64,000 nt of DNA from Microbacterium mangrovi (GCF_000802305.1 NZ_JTDK01000015.1:1-64000), one strand, 5' to 3'. Counted from the stretch's first letter, positions 34,495 to 42,532 are shown. A program made the numbers and translations. Notes: generated by a model from the sequence alone, not told the origin.

Positions 34495-36446
34495 GCGGGC
34501 TCCGCGAGGAACTCGGAGACGCACAGGGACACGCGGCCGATCGCCTCCTCGAGCACCTCCAGGGGCATCGTCAGAGCGGGCATGAATTGGATCGCGGACG
34601 GCGAGGGCTGAACGACGACGCCGGCGATGCGGCATCTGGTCACGAGGTCGAGCACCTCGTCCGTAGAGAGGTCGCGGCCGTCCTCGTGTCGGATCCGCAG
34701 GGCGCGCATCGCCCCGCATCCGGTCGTCGACAGCCGACCAGAACTGTCTGCGATCGCCCCGATGCCGGCTGCGAGTGCGTCAGACAGCGCGTGGACCGTC
34801 GAGGCGATGTCGAGGCGTTCGAACTCCGCGATCGTCGCGAGGATGGCTGCGCACGACTGCGGCGACCCCGCTTGCGTCTCCCCGTGCCAGAAGACCGCAT
34901 CGGCATCGTCCAGCACGGCGAGAGCGTCGGGTGAGACGAGCAGCGCGGAGGCGGCGCAGGTGCCGTTCGTGAGGGCCTTGCTCGTGATGAGGATGTCGGG
35001 ACCGGGCGTCCAGCTGTCGCTCGCGAACCGCGTTCCCGTCCGGTAGAAGCCGGTTGCGACCTCGTCTGCGACGAGCAGGAATCCGTGCTGCGCGCGGTGC
35101 CGCTGCAGCGCCTCCAGCATGGCCCCGGGAAGGGGGTGTGCCCCCGAGCCGAGCACGGGCTCGACGACGACGGCGGCGATCTGGTCGCCGTGGCGCTGCA
35201 TGACGACATCCAGTGCGCGCGGATCGTCCTGCGGGATCTTGATGTGCCATCTCTCGTCCGCGTCGTAGACGTCCTGGAACAGGTACACGCCGCTGAGCGC
35301 CATCGATGAGCTCGTGATCCCGTGATAGCTGCCGACCAGGCTGACGACGCGGCGTCGCGCCGGGCCGTGCGCCAGTTTGCCCACCTGCCGGCTCAGCTTC
35401 ACGGCAGCGTCGAGCGCCGCGCTTCCCGAGGTGGAGAAGAACACGGCTGCGAAGCGGTCGGATCCGGCCCACGCCCGCAGGCGCGCGGCAGCTTCACGGG
35501 CGTAACTGCTGCCGCGCCGGAAGAGAGGAAGGGCCGATGCATCGAGATTCGCCCGGTGCACCGCGTGCGCGATGCGTTCGTTCCCGTAGCCGAGGGAGGC
35601 GTTCCAGATGCCGCTGATCGCGCAGATCGCCTCGGAGCCGTCTCGGAATGTGACCGTCGTCCCTCGGGCGGCGACCGCTTCGACGCCGCCCCAGGCAGAC
35701 GGTGGGCGGAAGAACTCGAACGACGCGGGACGCGGCGCGCGGCGGGCAGTCAGCAGCCGGTGGTCGCCGACGGGGGCGGCACCGGGGGCCGGCGGGATGC
35801 CGGTCTCGTCGACGACTTCCAGACCGCCGGCGGCGAGTTCGTCCCGCAGCTCGTCGAGCTCCAGAAGGTGCGTGGTCACCGAGTATTCAGCGACGCTGCC
35901 GTCGGGAGCGGTGTGCGCCAGCGTCGCAGTGAGGGTCCGTCGTTCGGGGTCGTACACCTCGCGCAGCTGCAGCCCCGGCTCGACCTCGTGCCGGTTGTTC
36001 GATCGATCACGCGGCACGCGCAGGGTGAGCAGCAGCTCACCGGAGGGAGACAGCCACCGCCGGACGCGCGTCATCAGCCGGCGCCGTTCGGACGAATCGA
36101 ACAGGCTGATCGACGTGGTTCCGAGGACCACCCTGTCGAAGCGGCGATCGGTCTCCCAGCAGAGGATGTCGCCCTGGATCGCGTGAAGTCGTGGATTGCG
36201 ACCGGCCCGCATCCGCAGACGGGCGAGGAGATCCTCTGAGAGATCGACCGCGGTGACCTCCGCGCCTCTCGCGAGAAGGGGCAGTGTGATGCGTCCCGAC
36301 CCGCAGGCGAGCTCCAGCACGCTCAGGTTTCGGCGGTCGATGCGCCGCAGGATCTCGCGCAGCTCGGCTCGGTCCCCCGCGACGATCCGGTCGTACAGTT
36401 CTGCACCGCGCCCGCTGTACAAAGCGGTGGGGGCTGCGCCGGTCAT
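34491..36446 (-). CDS. Fused methyltransferase and class III aminotransferase (daptide type)
   Basis: A 651-residue fusion. Residues 1-235 are a SAM methyltransferase: motif I VLELACGSGRI (43-53), acidic VDLSEDLL, then QGDILCW and PSGELLLTL. A linker near 235-250 leads to a class III PLP aminotransferase: STSGSAALDAAVK (338-350), SYHG (373-376), DEVATGFYRTG from 461 and the Schiff-base K490 in ITSKALTNG. In the known daptide pathway these are separate proteins (MpaM, MpaD) that aminate the aminoacetone end and dimethylate the amine. The stop overlaps mpaB and the start overlaps the RRE gene. Both active sites look intact. Confidence 0.87.
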   Translation of the reverse strand: MTGAAPTALYSGRGAELYDRIVAGDRAELREILRRIDRRNLSVLELACGSGRITLPLLARGAEVTAVDLSEDLLARLRMRAGRNPRLHAIQGDILCWETDRRFDRVVLGTTSISLFDSSERRRLMTRVRRWLSPSGELLLTLRVPRDRSNNRHEVEPGLQLREVYDPERRTLTATLAHTAPDGSVAEYSVTTHLLELDELRDELAAGGLEVVDETGIPPAPGAAPVGDHRLLTARRAPRPASFEFFRPPSAWGGVEAVAARGTTVTFRDGSEAICAISGIWNASLGYGNERIAHAVHRANLDASALPLFRRGSSYAREAAARLRAWAGSDRFAAVFFSTSGSAALDAAVKLSRQVGKLAHGPARRRVVSLVGSYHGITSSSMALSGVYLFQDVYDADERWHIKIPQDDPRALDVVMQRHGDQIAAVVVEPVLGSGAHPLPGAMLEALQRHRAQHGFLLVADEVATGFYRTGTRFASDSWTPGPDILITSKALTNGTCAASALLVSPDALAVLDDADAVFWHGETQAGSPQSCAAILATIAEFERLDIASTVHALSDALAAGIGAIADSSGRLSTTGCGAMRALRIRHEDGRDLSTDEVLDLVTRCRIAGVVVQPSPSAIQFMPALTMPLEVLEEAIGRVSLCVSEFLAEPA

Positions 36447-37408
36447 TCCGCCGCACCGATCGGCGCGGGGACGTCGTATCGCTGCAGGCCGAGCCTTTCG
36501 AGCACGGATCGCTCCGACGCGTCGAACCCGGCCCCGCGGGAGGTACTGAACATGTGCTCGACGAGCTCGGCGATCGGGGACGGGACGCGGCTCACGCGCC
36601 GCGTCGCGAGATCGACGACGTACGCCTGACCAGCCGCCGACGCGACGAACACGGAATCGTCGCGCTCGCGGGCAGGGATGCGTCGCTGGGGACCGAAGTC
36701 TGCGATCTCGACCTCGGTACCGAACCGGGACCGCAACGCCCGGATGACCTTGGCTGCTCCGAGGAACCGCGCCAGTGAAACGGCGTCACGGCCGGCCCGC
36801 TGAGGGGCGGCCCGCCCGAGGTCCGGCCCGGTCTGCGCGCCGAGCGGACCGTCCAGCACCTCCCCGTCGGCACGGACGAGGAGCCGCGCGACGTGGGGGA
36901 GCGGGGGGAGGATCGGCACCAACAGGGCGCGTTCGTCGACCACGGTCACAATGGGGGTCGTGAGGTGGTCCGGAAAACGCCCTTCGGTGAGGGCGACTTC
37001 CGCATCGATGCGAAGCGCCGACAGATCGACTTCGTCGGCGACGCTGAAGGCCGTCGGTACCGAGATCGCAACGTAGGCCGCGGTCGCGTAGCTCTCGGTC
37101 TGGACGAGCACGTCGGCAGCGAGGGCCACCTCCCCGCCGAGCAGGTCGAGTCGTCCGGTGTACGGGACGACCCTGGTGCCCGTGCCGGCCAGCGCCTCCG
37201 CCTGCCCCTGCTCGGCGAACACCCAGCCGACGTCGCCCGCAGGCAGCTGCTTCACGGCGTCGATCGGCGCGTCGGGCTCGACGAAGACATCGACGGCACT
37301 CGGGTCGGCCCGTTCTCCCTCCAGCCAGATCCGGAGCCGCTCGGCCGCGGCACCCGCGGCACCAGGGGGCGCCTGGACCGCCATCGTGTGGTCTGCATCG
37401 TCGTTCAT
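36443..37408 (-). CDS. mpaC: RRE-like leader-binding protein of the daptide cluster
   Basis: A 321-residue protein with no recognised enzyme motif. The first 30 residues are Ala/Gly-rich; the middle (about 50-180) alternates strands and helices. The C-terminal 75 residues, with VFVASAAGQAYVVDLATRRVSRVPSPIAELVEHM and a final helix ERSVLERLGLQRYDV, have the beta-strand/three-helix look of PqqD-type RiPP recognition elements. It occupies the place of MpaC, the recognition protein needed with the dehydrogenase in daptide biosynthesis. Starts at ATG 37408, overlapping the glycosyltransferase stop. Assignment is by synteny and fold-like pattern, not by strong similarity. Confidence 0.65.
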   Translation of the reverse strand: MNDDADHTMAVQAPPGAAGAAAERLRIWLEGERADPSAVDVFVEPDAPIDAVKQLPAGDVGWVFAEQGQAEALAGTGTRVVPYTGRLDLLGGEVALAADVLVQTESYATAAYVAISVPTAFSVADEVDLSALRIDAEVALTEGRFPDHLTTPIVTVVDERALLVPILPPLPHVARLLVRADGEVLDGPLGAQTGPDLGRAAPQRAGRDAVSLARFLGAAKVIRALRSRFGTEVEIADFGPQRRIPARERDDSVFVASAAGQAYVVDLATRRVSRVPSPIAELVEHMFSTSRGAGFDASERSVLERLGLQRYDVPAPIGAAE

Positions 37409-38451
37409 CGGCTGGTCCCTTCTGACGGCTGAGGCGTGGTGATCATGTCTGCGCGGACGGTTCCGGGAACCGCTCGGATGGCGTCGGCGGTGGCGTCGAG
37501 GAGCCCCGGGAAGCGACGACGCATGACGCCCGCGATGGCGGCGGCGTGCGCCCGATCCACCACGGGGGCGAAGTATCCGAGGAGCCATCCGTGCGGCCCG
37601 CCCGGCATCGCGCACGGCACGAACCACGACGGGGGCGGATGAGGGGTGTGGGGATCGGCCGGCACCGAAGACGTGCGTCGGCCGCGCTGACGGTGCCAGC
37701 GGGCGAGATCCCGCTCGTACGCGGCCAGATGGGTGCGCCTCAAAGCGGCCAGAAGCTCCGCCGGGTCGGCATCCCGCCCGGCGTGCCCCACCACCACCGT
37801 CGGGCGGTGTCGCAGTCGGTTCCGGCGCGAGCCGGGACTCAGCCGGACTGTGACGCTGACGTCGTCCAGCACGGCGAACGGCACGCGCCGCGTCGCGAGC
37901 CGCCACCACAGATCCCAGTCTTCGAGCGCTCCACCCGATCGACGCCAGCTGGCGACCTCGAGGATGTTGCGCCGATGTGCGATCCGCGAGGGCTCTGCCA
38001 CCGGGTCCACCACGGCGATCTCGCGCGACCAGAGTTCGCCGGTCCGCTCGATGGGCGCCGCATCCGGATCTTCCGCTCGATACACCGCTCCCGCGGCGAC
38101 GAAGGGGCGCGTGACGCTGATCGCACCGCCGAGCTGTGCGAGGTGCTCGGGGTGGAAGAGATCGTCGTGGTCGATGTACGCGATGATGTCGCCGCATGCG
38201 CGTTCGACGAGCCGTGCGCGGACCTCTCCCGGGTCGTCGCTGTGCGCGAAGCGGTGAACGCGCACGCGCTCGTCCGTCGCCGCGAACGAGGAGGCGAGCG
38301 CGAGCGTGCCGTCGTCCGACCCGTCGTCGCCGATGAGCAGTTCGAGATCGCCGTCGGTCTGGCTGAGGACGCTGGTGATCGTCGCTGCCAGCCCGGGTCC
38401 GCTCCGGTAGGTGGGGCAGACCACCGAGAAACGAGGGCGATGCGCGTTCAT
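37405..38451 (-). CDS. GT2-family glycosyltransferase in the daptide-like operon
   Basis: A 348-residue GT-A glycosyltransferase. FSVVCPTYRSGPGLAATITS opens the nucleotide-binding fold, LELLIGDDGSDDGT carries the first acidic cluster and AYIDHDDLFHPEHL contains the metal-binding DxD (DHD). The EDWDLWWR segment matches the catalytic ED region. The C-terminal 120 residues are less typical (SWFVPCAMPGGPHGW). It overlaps genes on both sides by ATGA, so it is an integral part of the RiPP operon. It may sugar-modify the peptide or a cell-surface target; the acceptor is unknown. No membrane segment is seen. Confidence 0.85.
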   Translation of the reverse strand: MNAHRPRFSVVCPTYRSGPGLAATITSVLSQTDGDLELLIGDDGSDDGTLALASSFAATDERVRVHRFAHSDDPGEVRARLVERACGDIIAYIDHDDLFHPEHLAQLGGAISVTRPFVAAGAVYRAEDPDAAPIERTGELWSREIAVVDPVAEPSRIAHRRNILEVASWRRSGGALEDWDLWWRLATRRVPFAVLDDVSVTVRLSPGSRRNRLRHRPTVVVGHAGRDADPAELLAALRRTHLAAYERDLARWHRQRGRRTSSVPADPHTPHPPPSWFVPCAMPGGPHGWLLGYFAPVVDRAHAAAIAGVMRRRFPGLLDATADAIRAVPGTVRADMITTPQPSEGTSR

Positions 38452-40049
38452 GATGTGGCCGTCCGCCAGAGGTCTGCGAGGTATTGGACGGTCGTGCGTG
38501 CGGGAAACGTCACGATTCCGCTCGCCACCCCGTAGGGCTCTGATCTCAGGGCGTCGTGCAGCCGGCCACCCTCCGAGACCTCCGCGCACCGGCCGGGCAA
38601 TGACAATCCGCCGGCTCTGACGAAGACGACAGCGTTCAGCGGAATCCGGCATGCGCGGAAGCCATCGGAGATCGTCCCGCTGCCGATCCGGGGACCCGGG
38701 ATGATCCCCGCCTGCCGGACGACGACTCCGCGGCCGCTCGGGTCGCCGGGGGGAGGCGGTGAGAGCAGACCGATCCGGGTGACTCCGTCCATTGTGAACA
38801 CCCCTCCCGTTCGCAGCTGCGGAATGGGGATGAGGGTCGCCGCGGCCACGGTGACCGCAACGGTCAGGCTCCATGCGGCGAGCAGCCGAATCCGGGAGCC
38901 GGCATCCCGCCATCGACGCCCGATGTGTCGCACGATCTTCAGCAGCGCCCAGAGAAGAAGACCCCCGAGGAGAATCAACTCGACCCAGAGCGCGGTCGTC
39001 CCCAGGGACGCGAGGACGGACCTCACGGACAACGCGAAGCCGATGACGAGAACGACGGGGAAGAGCAGCGAAGCCGCGCCGAACAGCACCCATCCTGCGG
39101 TGGGTCGCGCCGCTGCTCGGGGGCGCATGCCGAGGGCTGAGTCGACCGCTTCGCGGAACGCGCCGATCGCGTGATCGCGCAGGTAGGGACGGTCGAGGTA
39201 CCCCGCCAGCGCGACGTAGCCGTCGAGCTTGACGAAGGGAATGAGGTTGAGGAGCCAGTAGAGGATGTTGAGCACAGCGAGCGTCGCCAGCACCGCGGCG
39301 GCGTCCGGCGGCGTCACGAAGGATGCCGCACCGCAGGCGGCGGAGATGACGCCCTGCGCCATCACCCCGGCAACGGCCACCTTCACGCGCGCCCGCGGCG
39401 GGATCGACCAGCTGTCTCGAACGTCGCAGAAGAATGCGGGTGCCAGATAGAAGAACATGAAGCCCATCCGGTGCGTCCGGCCTCCGTGGGTGATGAGCGT
39501 GACGGCATGGGCTGCTTCGTGGACGAACATCGACCCGAGGAACCCCGCGAGCAGCCATCCGTACGCGGACGGCGTCGGTCGCTCGGACAGCGGGCCCGCG
39601 GGGACCGTGATCAGTGCGGCGGCGATGCCTGCGGCGAGCACGTTGACGACCACCAGGCCGATCCAGAAGGCGCGCGCACGCACCGCGCGCGCGATCGCAC
39701 CATCCGGGCGGATCAGCCGTGACGGATCGATGAGGGTGAACTGGACGGTCAACGGCGGGCGGAACTGCACGCGGGCAGGGCGCCGGGGCGTGACGACCGA
39801 GGGCGCCGCGGCCACACGGTCCAGGACCGCCTGAACTTGCGGGACGGTGAGGTCGAGCTCTGCGGCGATGTCGGCCGGGTCGCGTTCAGGGTGGGCATGC
39901 ACCGCGCGCATGACCGGTGCCAGCGCTGCGGGGAGGCGGAGCACGGGGCCCTCCGCTGTCGAGACGATGACTCGGCCTTGCGGGTCGGGCGCGGACAACG
40001 CGATGCGCTCGATCCAGCCGCGCCCTCCCGCGGACGTCCCCGGAGTCAT
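38448..40049 (-). CDS. mpaP: M50-type intramembrane metalloprotease of the daptide cluster
   Basis: A 533-residue membrane protein. An N-terminal soluble part (about 1-90) with GRVIVSTAEGPVLRLPAAL and a winged-helix-like DLTVPQVQAVL may bind the leader. Membrane helices begin near 128; the zinc motif HEAAH is at 177-181 and the third ligand region KLDGY at 274-278. Four more helices follow (about 310-460), and a C-terminal extracytoplasmic-type domain with cysteines ends the protein. Family knowledge says such proteases cut the leader off daptide precursors. ATGA overlaps on both sides. Confidence 0.85.
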   Translation of the reverse strand: MTPGTSAGGRGWIERIALSAPDPQGRVIVSTAEGPVLRLPAALAPVMRAVHAHPERDPADIAAELDLTVPQVQAVLDRVAAAPSVVTPRRPARVQFRPPLTVQFTLIDPSRLIRPDGAIARAVRARAFWIGLVVVNVLAAGIAAALITVPAGPLSERPTPSAYGWLLAGFLGSMFVHEAAHAVTLITHGGRTHRMGFMFFYLAPAFFCDVRDSWSIPPRARVKVAVAGVMAQGVISAACGAASFVTPPDAAAVLATLAVLNILYWLLNLIPFVKLDGYVALAGYLDRPYLRDHAIGAFREAVDSALGMRPRAAARPTAGWVLFGAASLLFPVVLVIGFALSVRSVLASLGTTALWVELILLGGLLLWALLKIVRHIGRRWRDAGSRIRLLAAWSLTVAVTVAAATLIPIPQLRTGGVFTMDGVTRIGLLSPPPPGDPSGRGVVVRQAGIIPGPRIGSGTISDGFRACRIPLNAVVFVRAGGLSLPGRCAEVSEGGRLHDALRSEPYGVASGIVTFPARTTVQYLADLWRTATS

Positions 40050-40792
40050 TTGACCAGGTCGGAGCGTCGCAGTCGCCAGTAGGCCAGCGCGCCGAGGACG
40101 ACGAGCCAGATGCCGTAGCCGAGGTACCCGGCAGGTGCGTCGAGCACCTCCGTCGTCGTGGACGTGTCGATCATCATGGCTTGGGCGAGTCCGCCGGGCA
40201 GAAAGCGCCCGATGAGCGGGAGGAGGGTGATGGCGTAGGTCTCGAGGACCACGGTCCAGGCGACGAGGCCGATGACCGTCAGCAGCGACCGGCGGGTCTG
40301 CCAGGCGACGAACTGCCCCAGGTAGCCTGCGAAGACGGTCGAGACCGCGGTCCCCGCGACGATCGTCGTGGCATCCGCCGACCAGGCGAGACTGCTGCCC
40401 GATGAAGGCAGGGCGATCCACGCCACCAGGATGACCGTCCCGGGGCCGAGGACGCCGAACGAGAGCATGCCGGGAGCGACCACGATCGCGCGCGAGAGGA
40501 GGAGGCGCCCGGAGCCGCCGGTGAGCAGCCGGACACGTCCGACGACGCGGGTCCCGAAGTCACGGGTGACGGAGAGAGCGCCGAAGATGATCGAGAACAG
40601 GCTCGCGCCGAAGCCGAGGTGCAGCAGCTCAATGGTGCGGGCCTCGTTCGTGGCCGCTGTCGCGACCGGAACGTGCGGCAGCTGGGTGGACGTGCCGAAC
40701 ACGGCGAGAGCGTTGAGTCCGATCGCGATGATCAGCAGCGCCGGAAGCGCTCCGTTGCGCAGGAATCGGTAGATCTCGGCTCGGATGATCAT
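40046..40792 (-). CDS. ABC exporter permease of the daptide cluster
   Basis: A 248-residue ABC-2 type permease with about six membrane helices (ALPALLIIAIGLNALAVF near 16, then about 60, 105, 140, 180 and 225). The N-terminus MIIRAEIYRFLRNG is typical of such permeases. It overlaps the ATPase gene by ATGA upstream and mpaP downstream. With the 237-residue ATPase it forms an exporter, probably for peptide export or self-protection, as in daptide clusters with two transporter genes. Confidence 0.86.
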   Translation of the reverse strand: MIIRAEIYRFLRNGALPALLIIAIGLNALAVFGTSTQLPHVPVATAATNEARTIELLHLGFGASLFSIIFGALSVTRDFGTRVVGRVRLLTGGSGRLLLSRAIVVAPGMLSFGVLGPGTVILVAWIALPSSGSSLAWSADATTIVAGTAVSTVFAGYLGQFVAWQTRRSLLTVIGLVAWTVVLETYAITLLPLIGRFLPGGLAQAMMIDTSTTTEVLDAPAGYLGYGIWLVVLGALAYWRLRRSDLVK

Positions 40793-41502
40793 CGGGCGAC
40801 CTCCGCTTCGCGGCCGATCTGGGCGAGATACCAGGATTCGAGTTCTTCGTCGGAGCCGGCGGGGACCGCGCCGTCGTATCGAAGCGACCGGTCGATGACG
40901 ATCATGCGGTCGACGATCCGCCGCACTTCGCCGAGCTGATGGGAGGAAACGACGGTCGTCTTGCCGCGGGCGGTGCGATCGACGATGAGATCGCGCAGCC
41001 ACCGAGATGCCTCGATGTCGAGTCCGTTGGTCGGCTCGTCGAGGATGACGACGTCGGGGTCTCCGACGAGGGATGCGGCGATCGCGACACGCTGACGCTG
41101 CCCGGTGGACATCCTGCCGACGCGCCGGCGGGCATAGTCGCTGAGGTCGTATCGGGCGATCACGGACTGCGCCTGCGAGATGCTCAAGCCCTGGGCGAGG
41201 GCCTCCCACACGATGCATCCCTCTGCGGTCAGGTCGGTCGTCAGTGGCGGCGGGTCGAAGGCGTAGCCGAGTGCGGATCCTGCGTGCGGAAGGCGCGTCG
41301 GGTCGTGCCCGTCGATGCGCACGACACCCGTGGTCGGGAGCCGGAGTCCGGCCAGGCAGGACAGAAGCGATGTCTTGCCCGCCCCGTTCGGGCCGATCAG
41401 ACCGACGCATTGACCCGACTCGACGGTGAAGGAGATGCGGTCGCACGCGGAGACGGAGCGGTACCTCTTCGACAGTCGGTCGACGACGATCGGCGGTGTC
41501 AT
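40789..41502 (-). CDS. ABC exporter ATP-binding protein of the daptide cluster
   Basis: A 237-residue ATPase. Walker A GPNGAGKTS is at about 37-45, the signature MSTGQRQRVAIA near 131, Walker B VVILDEPTNGLD near 150 and the switch His in SSHQLGE. The start overlaps the stop of the 66-residue membrane peptide and the stop overlaps the permease. It belongs to the DrrA/antibiotic-export type, so export or immunity is the likely role. Confidence 0.9.
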   Translation of the reverse strand: MTPPIVVDRLSKRYRSVSACDRISFTVESGQCVGLIGPNGAGKTSLLSCLAGLRLPTTGVVRIDGHDPTRLPHAGSALGYAFDPPPLTTDLTAEGCIVWEALAQGLSISQAQSVIARYDLSDYARRRVGRMSTGQRQRVAIAASLVGDPDVVILDEPTNGLDIEASRWLRDLIVDRTARGKTTVVSSHQLGEVRRIVDRMIVIDRSLRYDGAVPAGSDEELESWYLAQIGREAEVAR

Positions 41503-41699
41503 CGCGTGCGCCGCTCCGAGATCGACAGGCCGATGAGGATGCCGAGGAGCACGACGAGGATCGCGGCCAGGCCGATCCCGATTCCGGTCACCAGAGGTGA
41601 CGCGATGGTGACGGCCAGGACCGCGGTGAGTGCGCCGATCACCGCCACGAGGGCGCCGATGGCGGCGATGAGGGGGGTCTTGTTGGAGTTTGCGGGCAT
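41499..41699 (-). CDS. 66-residue membrane peptide between precursors and exporter
   Basis: A 66-residue highly hydrophobic protein with two membrane helices (about 9-31 and 38-58, rich in Ala, Val, Ile, Leu, Gly) and a basic ending SERRTR. It has a CGGAGG ribosome site and its stop overlaps the exporter ATPase start. It lacks the LEPLEA leader motif and the terminal Thr of the two precursors, so it is more likely an immunity or accessory membrane protein than a third precursor. Confidence 0.7.
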   Translation of the reverse strand: MPANSNKTPLIAAIGALVAVIGALTAVLAVTIASPLVTGIGIGLAAILVVLLGILIGLSISERRTR

Positions 41700-41736
41700 G
41701 GTTTGCCTCCGGGGTTGCAGCCGGGCGGGAAAGTGC

Positions 41737-41778
41737 GGGATTCTCGGTCGCGGCCGTCCGACCACGACCGAGAATCCC
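41737..41778 (-). terminator. Hairpin between precursor 1 and downstream operon
   Basis: A perfect 14-bp stem (41737-41750 with 41765-41778) with a 14-base loop, starting 4 bp after the precursor stop. A partial terminator here would leave more precursor than biosynthetic mRNA, a common arrangement in RiPP operons. Confidence 0.65.
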
Positions 41779-41781
41779 GGC

Positions 41782-41961
41782 TCACGTGATCGCGACGCCG
41801 ATGGCGACGCCGCCGGCGAAGACGCCGGCTCCGCCGACGCCGATGGCGACACCGCCGAAGAAGGCGCCCCAATCCCATGCCGCCTCGAGCGGCTCGAGGG
41901 ATTCGATGCCCGCCACGATTTCGTCGAAGGCATCGCGGATGTCGATCGTGCTCTGTTCCAT
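41782..41961 (-). CDS. Daptide-like precursor peptide 1
   Basis: A 59-residue precursor. The acidic leader carries the LEPLEA motif at residues 22-27, shared with precursor 2. The C-terminal part is Gly/Ala/Val/Ile-rich with Trp and Phe, contains the unit GGVAIGV twice (36-42 and 50-56 region) and ends GVAIT, with the Thr that daptide enzymes convert. There is no Ser or Cys in residues 27-59, and the terminal Thr is the only hydroxyl residue there. A strong GGGAGGGGG ribosome site precedes the ATG. The exact leader/core cut is not known. Confidence 0.85.
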   Translation of the reverse strand: MEQSTIDIRDAFDEIVAGIESLEPLEAAWDWGAFFGGVAIGVGGAGVFAGGVAIGVAIT

Positions 41962-42010
41962 TTCAGTCACCCCCTCCCGTGGGTTCGTCCAAGAAGTCGG
42001 CCTTCGTCGC

Positions 42011-42157
42011 TCAGGTGATGGCGACACCGACGGCGACGCCGCCGTAGATCAGCAGACCGCCGCCGACGAGTCCGGCGCCGATGCCGGCGACCCACTCGCC
42101 CCAGCCCGGAGCCTCGAGAGGCTCGAGCTGCTCGATCTTGGCAAGTTCGTTCTCCAT
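42011..42157 (-). CDS. Daptide-like precursor peptide 2
   Basis: A 48-residue precursor. The leader has LEPLEAP at 11-17, then a hydrophobic Gly-rich stretch with WGEWVAGIGAGL and LLIYGG, ending GGVAVGVAIT (39-48). The C-terminal ten residues differ from precursor 1 only at one position. Terminal Thr is conserved; no Ser or Cys occurs. An AAGGGGG ribosome site precedes the ATG. It lies 49 bp upstream of precursor 1. Confidence 0.86.
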   Translation of the reverse strand: MENELAKIEQLEPLEAPGWGEWVAGIGAGLVGGGLLIYGGVAVGVAIT

Positions 42158-42244
42158 GTCACCCCCTTCCGTTCTGTTGGTCCGCTCATGGACAGATCCC
42201 GAGAAGCTCGCCGCTCCCACGGCGACCACTCCGTCGGCGCCCGA

Positions 42245-42496
42245 TCACGCGCCGGGAACCACCGTGAAGAGGTGGTCGAAGGATGCGCCGGGGAAGGCGA
42301 TCGCCACCTTCGCGAGGAATTCGTTCGAGGCCACGGTCTTGCCTTCCCGCACGCGGTACAGCGTGGCGGGGTCGACACCGATCACTCGTGCAAGGTCCGC
42401 ATCGGAGTCGATGCCGTGCGCCTTGCGGAGACTGTCGAGTCGGTCTCGTTCCACCGTGAGGTGGGGGCCTCTGGACGTTCTGCCTGGGGATCGCAT
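42245..42496 (-). CDS. Small HTH transcriptional regulator at the head of the daptide cluster
   Basis: An 83-residue XRE-like DNA-binding protein. The helix-turn-helix is SDADLARVIGVDPATLYRVREGK (about 31-53). No effector domain is present. The ATG at 42496 follows a -10 TATGTT (42503-42508) by 6 bp and a -35 TTGCGC (42527-42532, spacer 18), so the transcript is leaderless. It is the first gene in the same direction as the precursors, about 88 bp upstream, and may control the operon. Confidence 0.75.
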   Translation of the reverse strand: MRSPGRTSRGPHLTVERDRLDSLRKAHGIDSDADLARVIGVDPATLYRVREGKTVASNEFLAKVAIAFPGASFDHLFTVVPGA

Positions 42497-42502
42497 AGTA
42501 TC

Positions 42503-42532
42503 AACATATCCGCGATGATGGATGAAGCGCAA
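42503..42532 (-). promoter_or_regulatory. Leaderless promoter of the small HTH gene
   Basis: Read on the minus strand: TTGCGC (42532-42527), 18-bp spacer, TATGTT (42508-42503). The expected transcription start coincides with the ATG at 42496. Confidence 0.65.

Noticed and set aside
37405..39558. Longer start for the glycosyltransferase within the protease gene
   Set aside because: The extra part is Arg-rich shadow sequence; the GT-A fold begins at the ATG at 38451, which overlaps the protease stop exactly.
41499..41699. Third daptide precursor
   Set aside because: It has two membrane helices, no LEPLEA leader, and ends in Arg rather than Thr.
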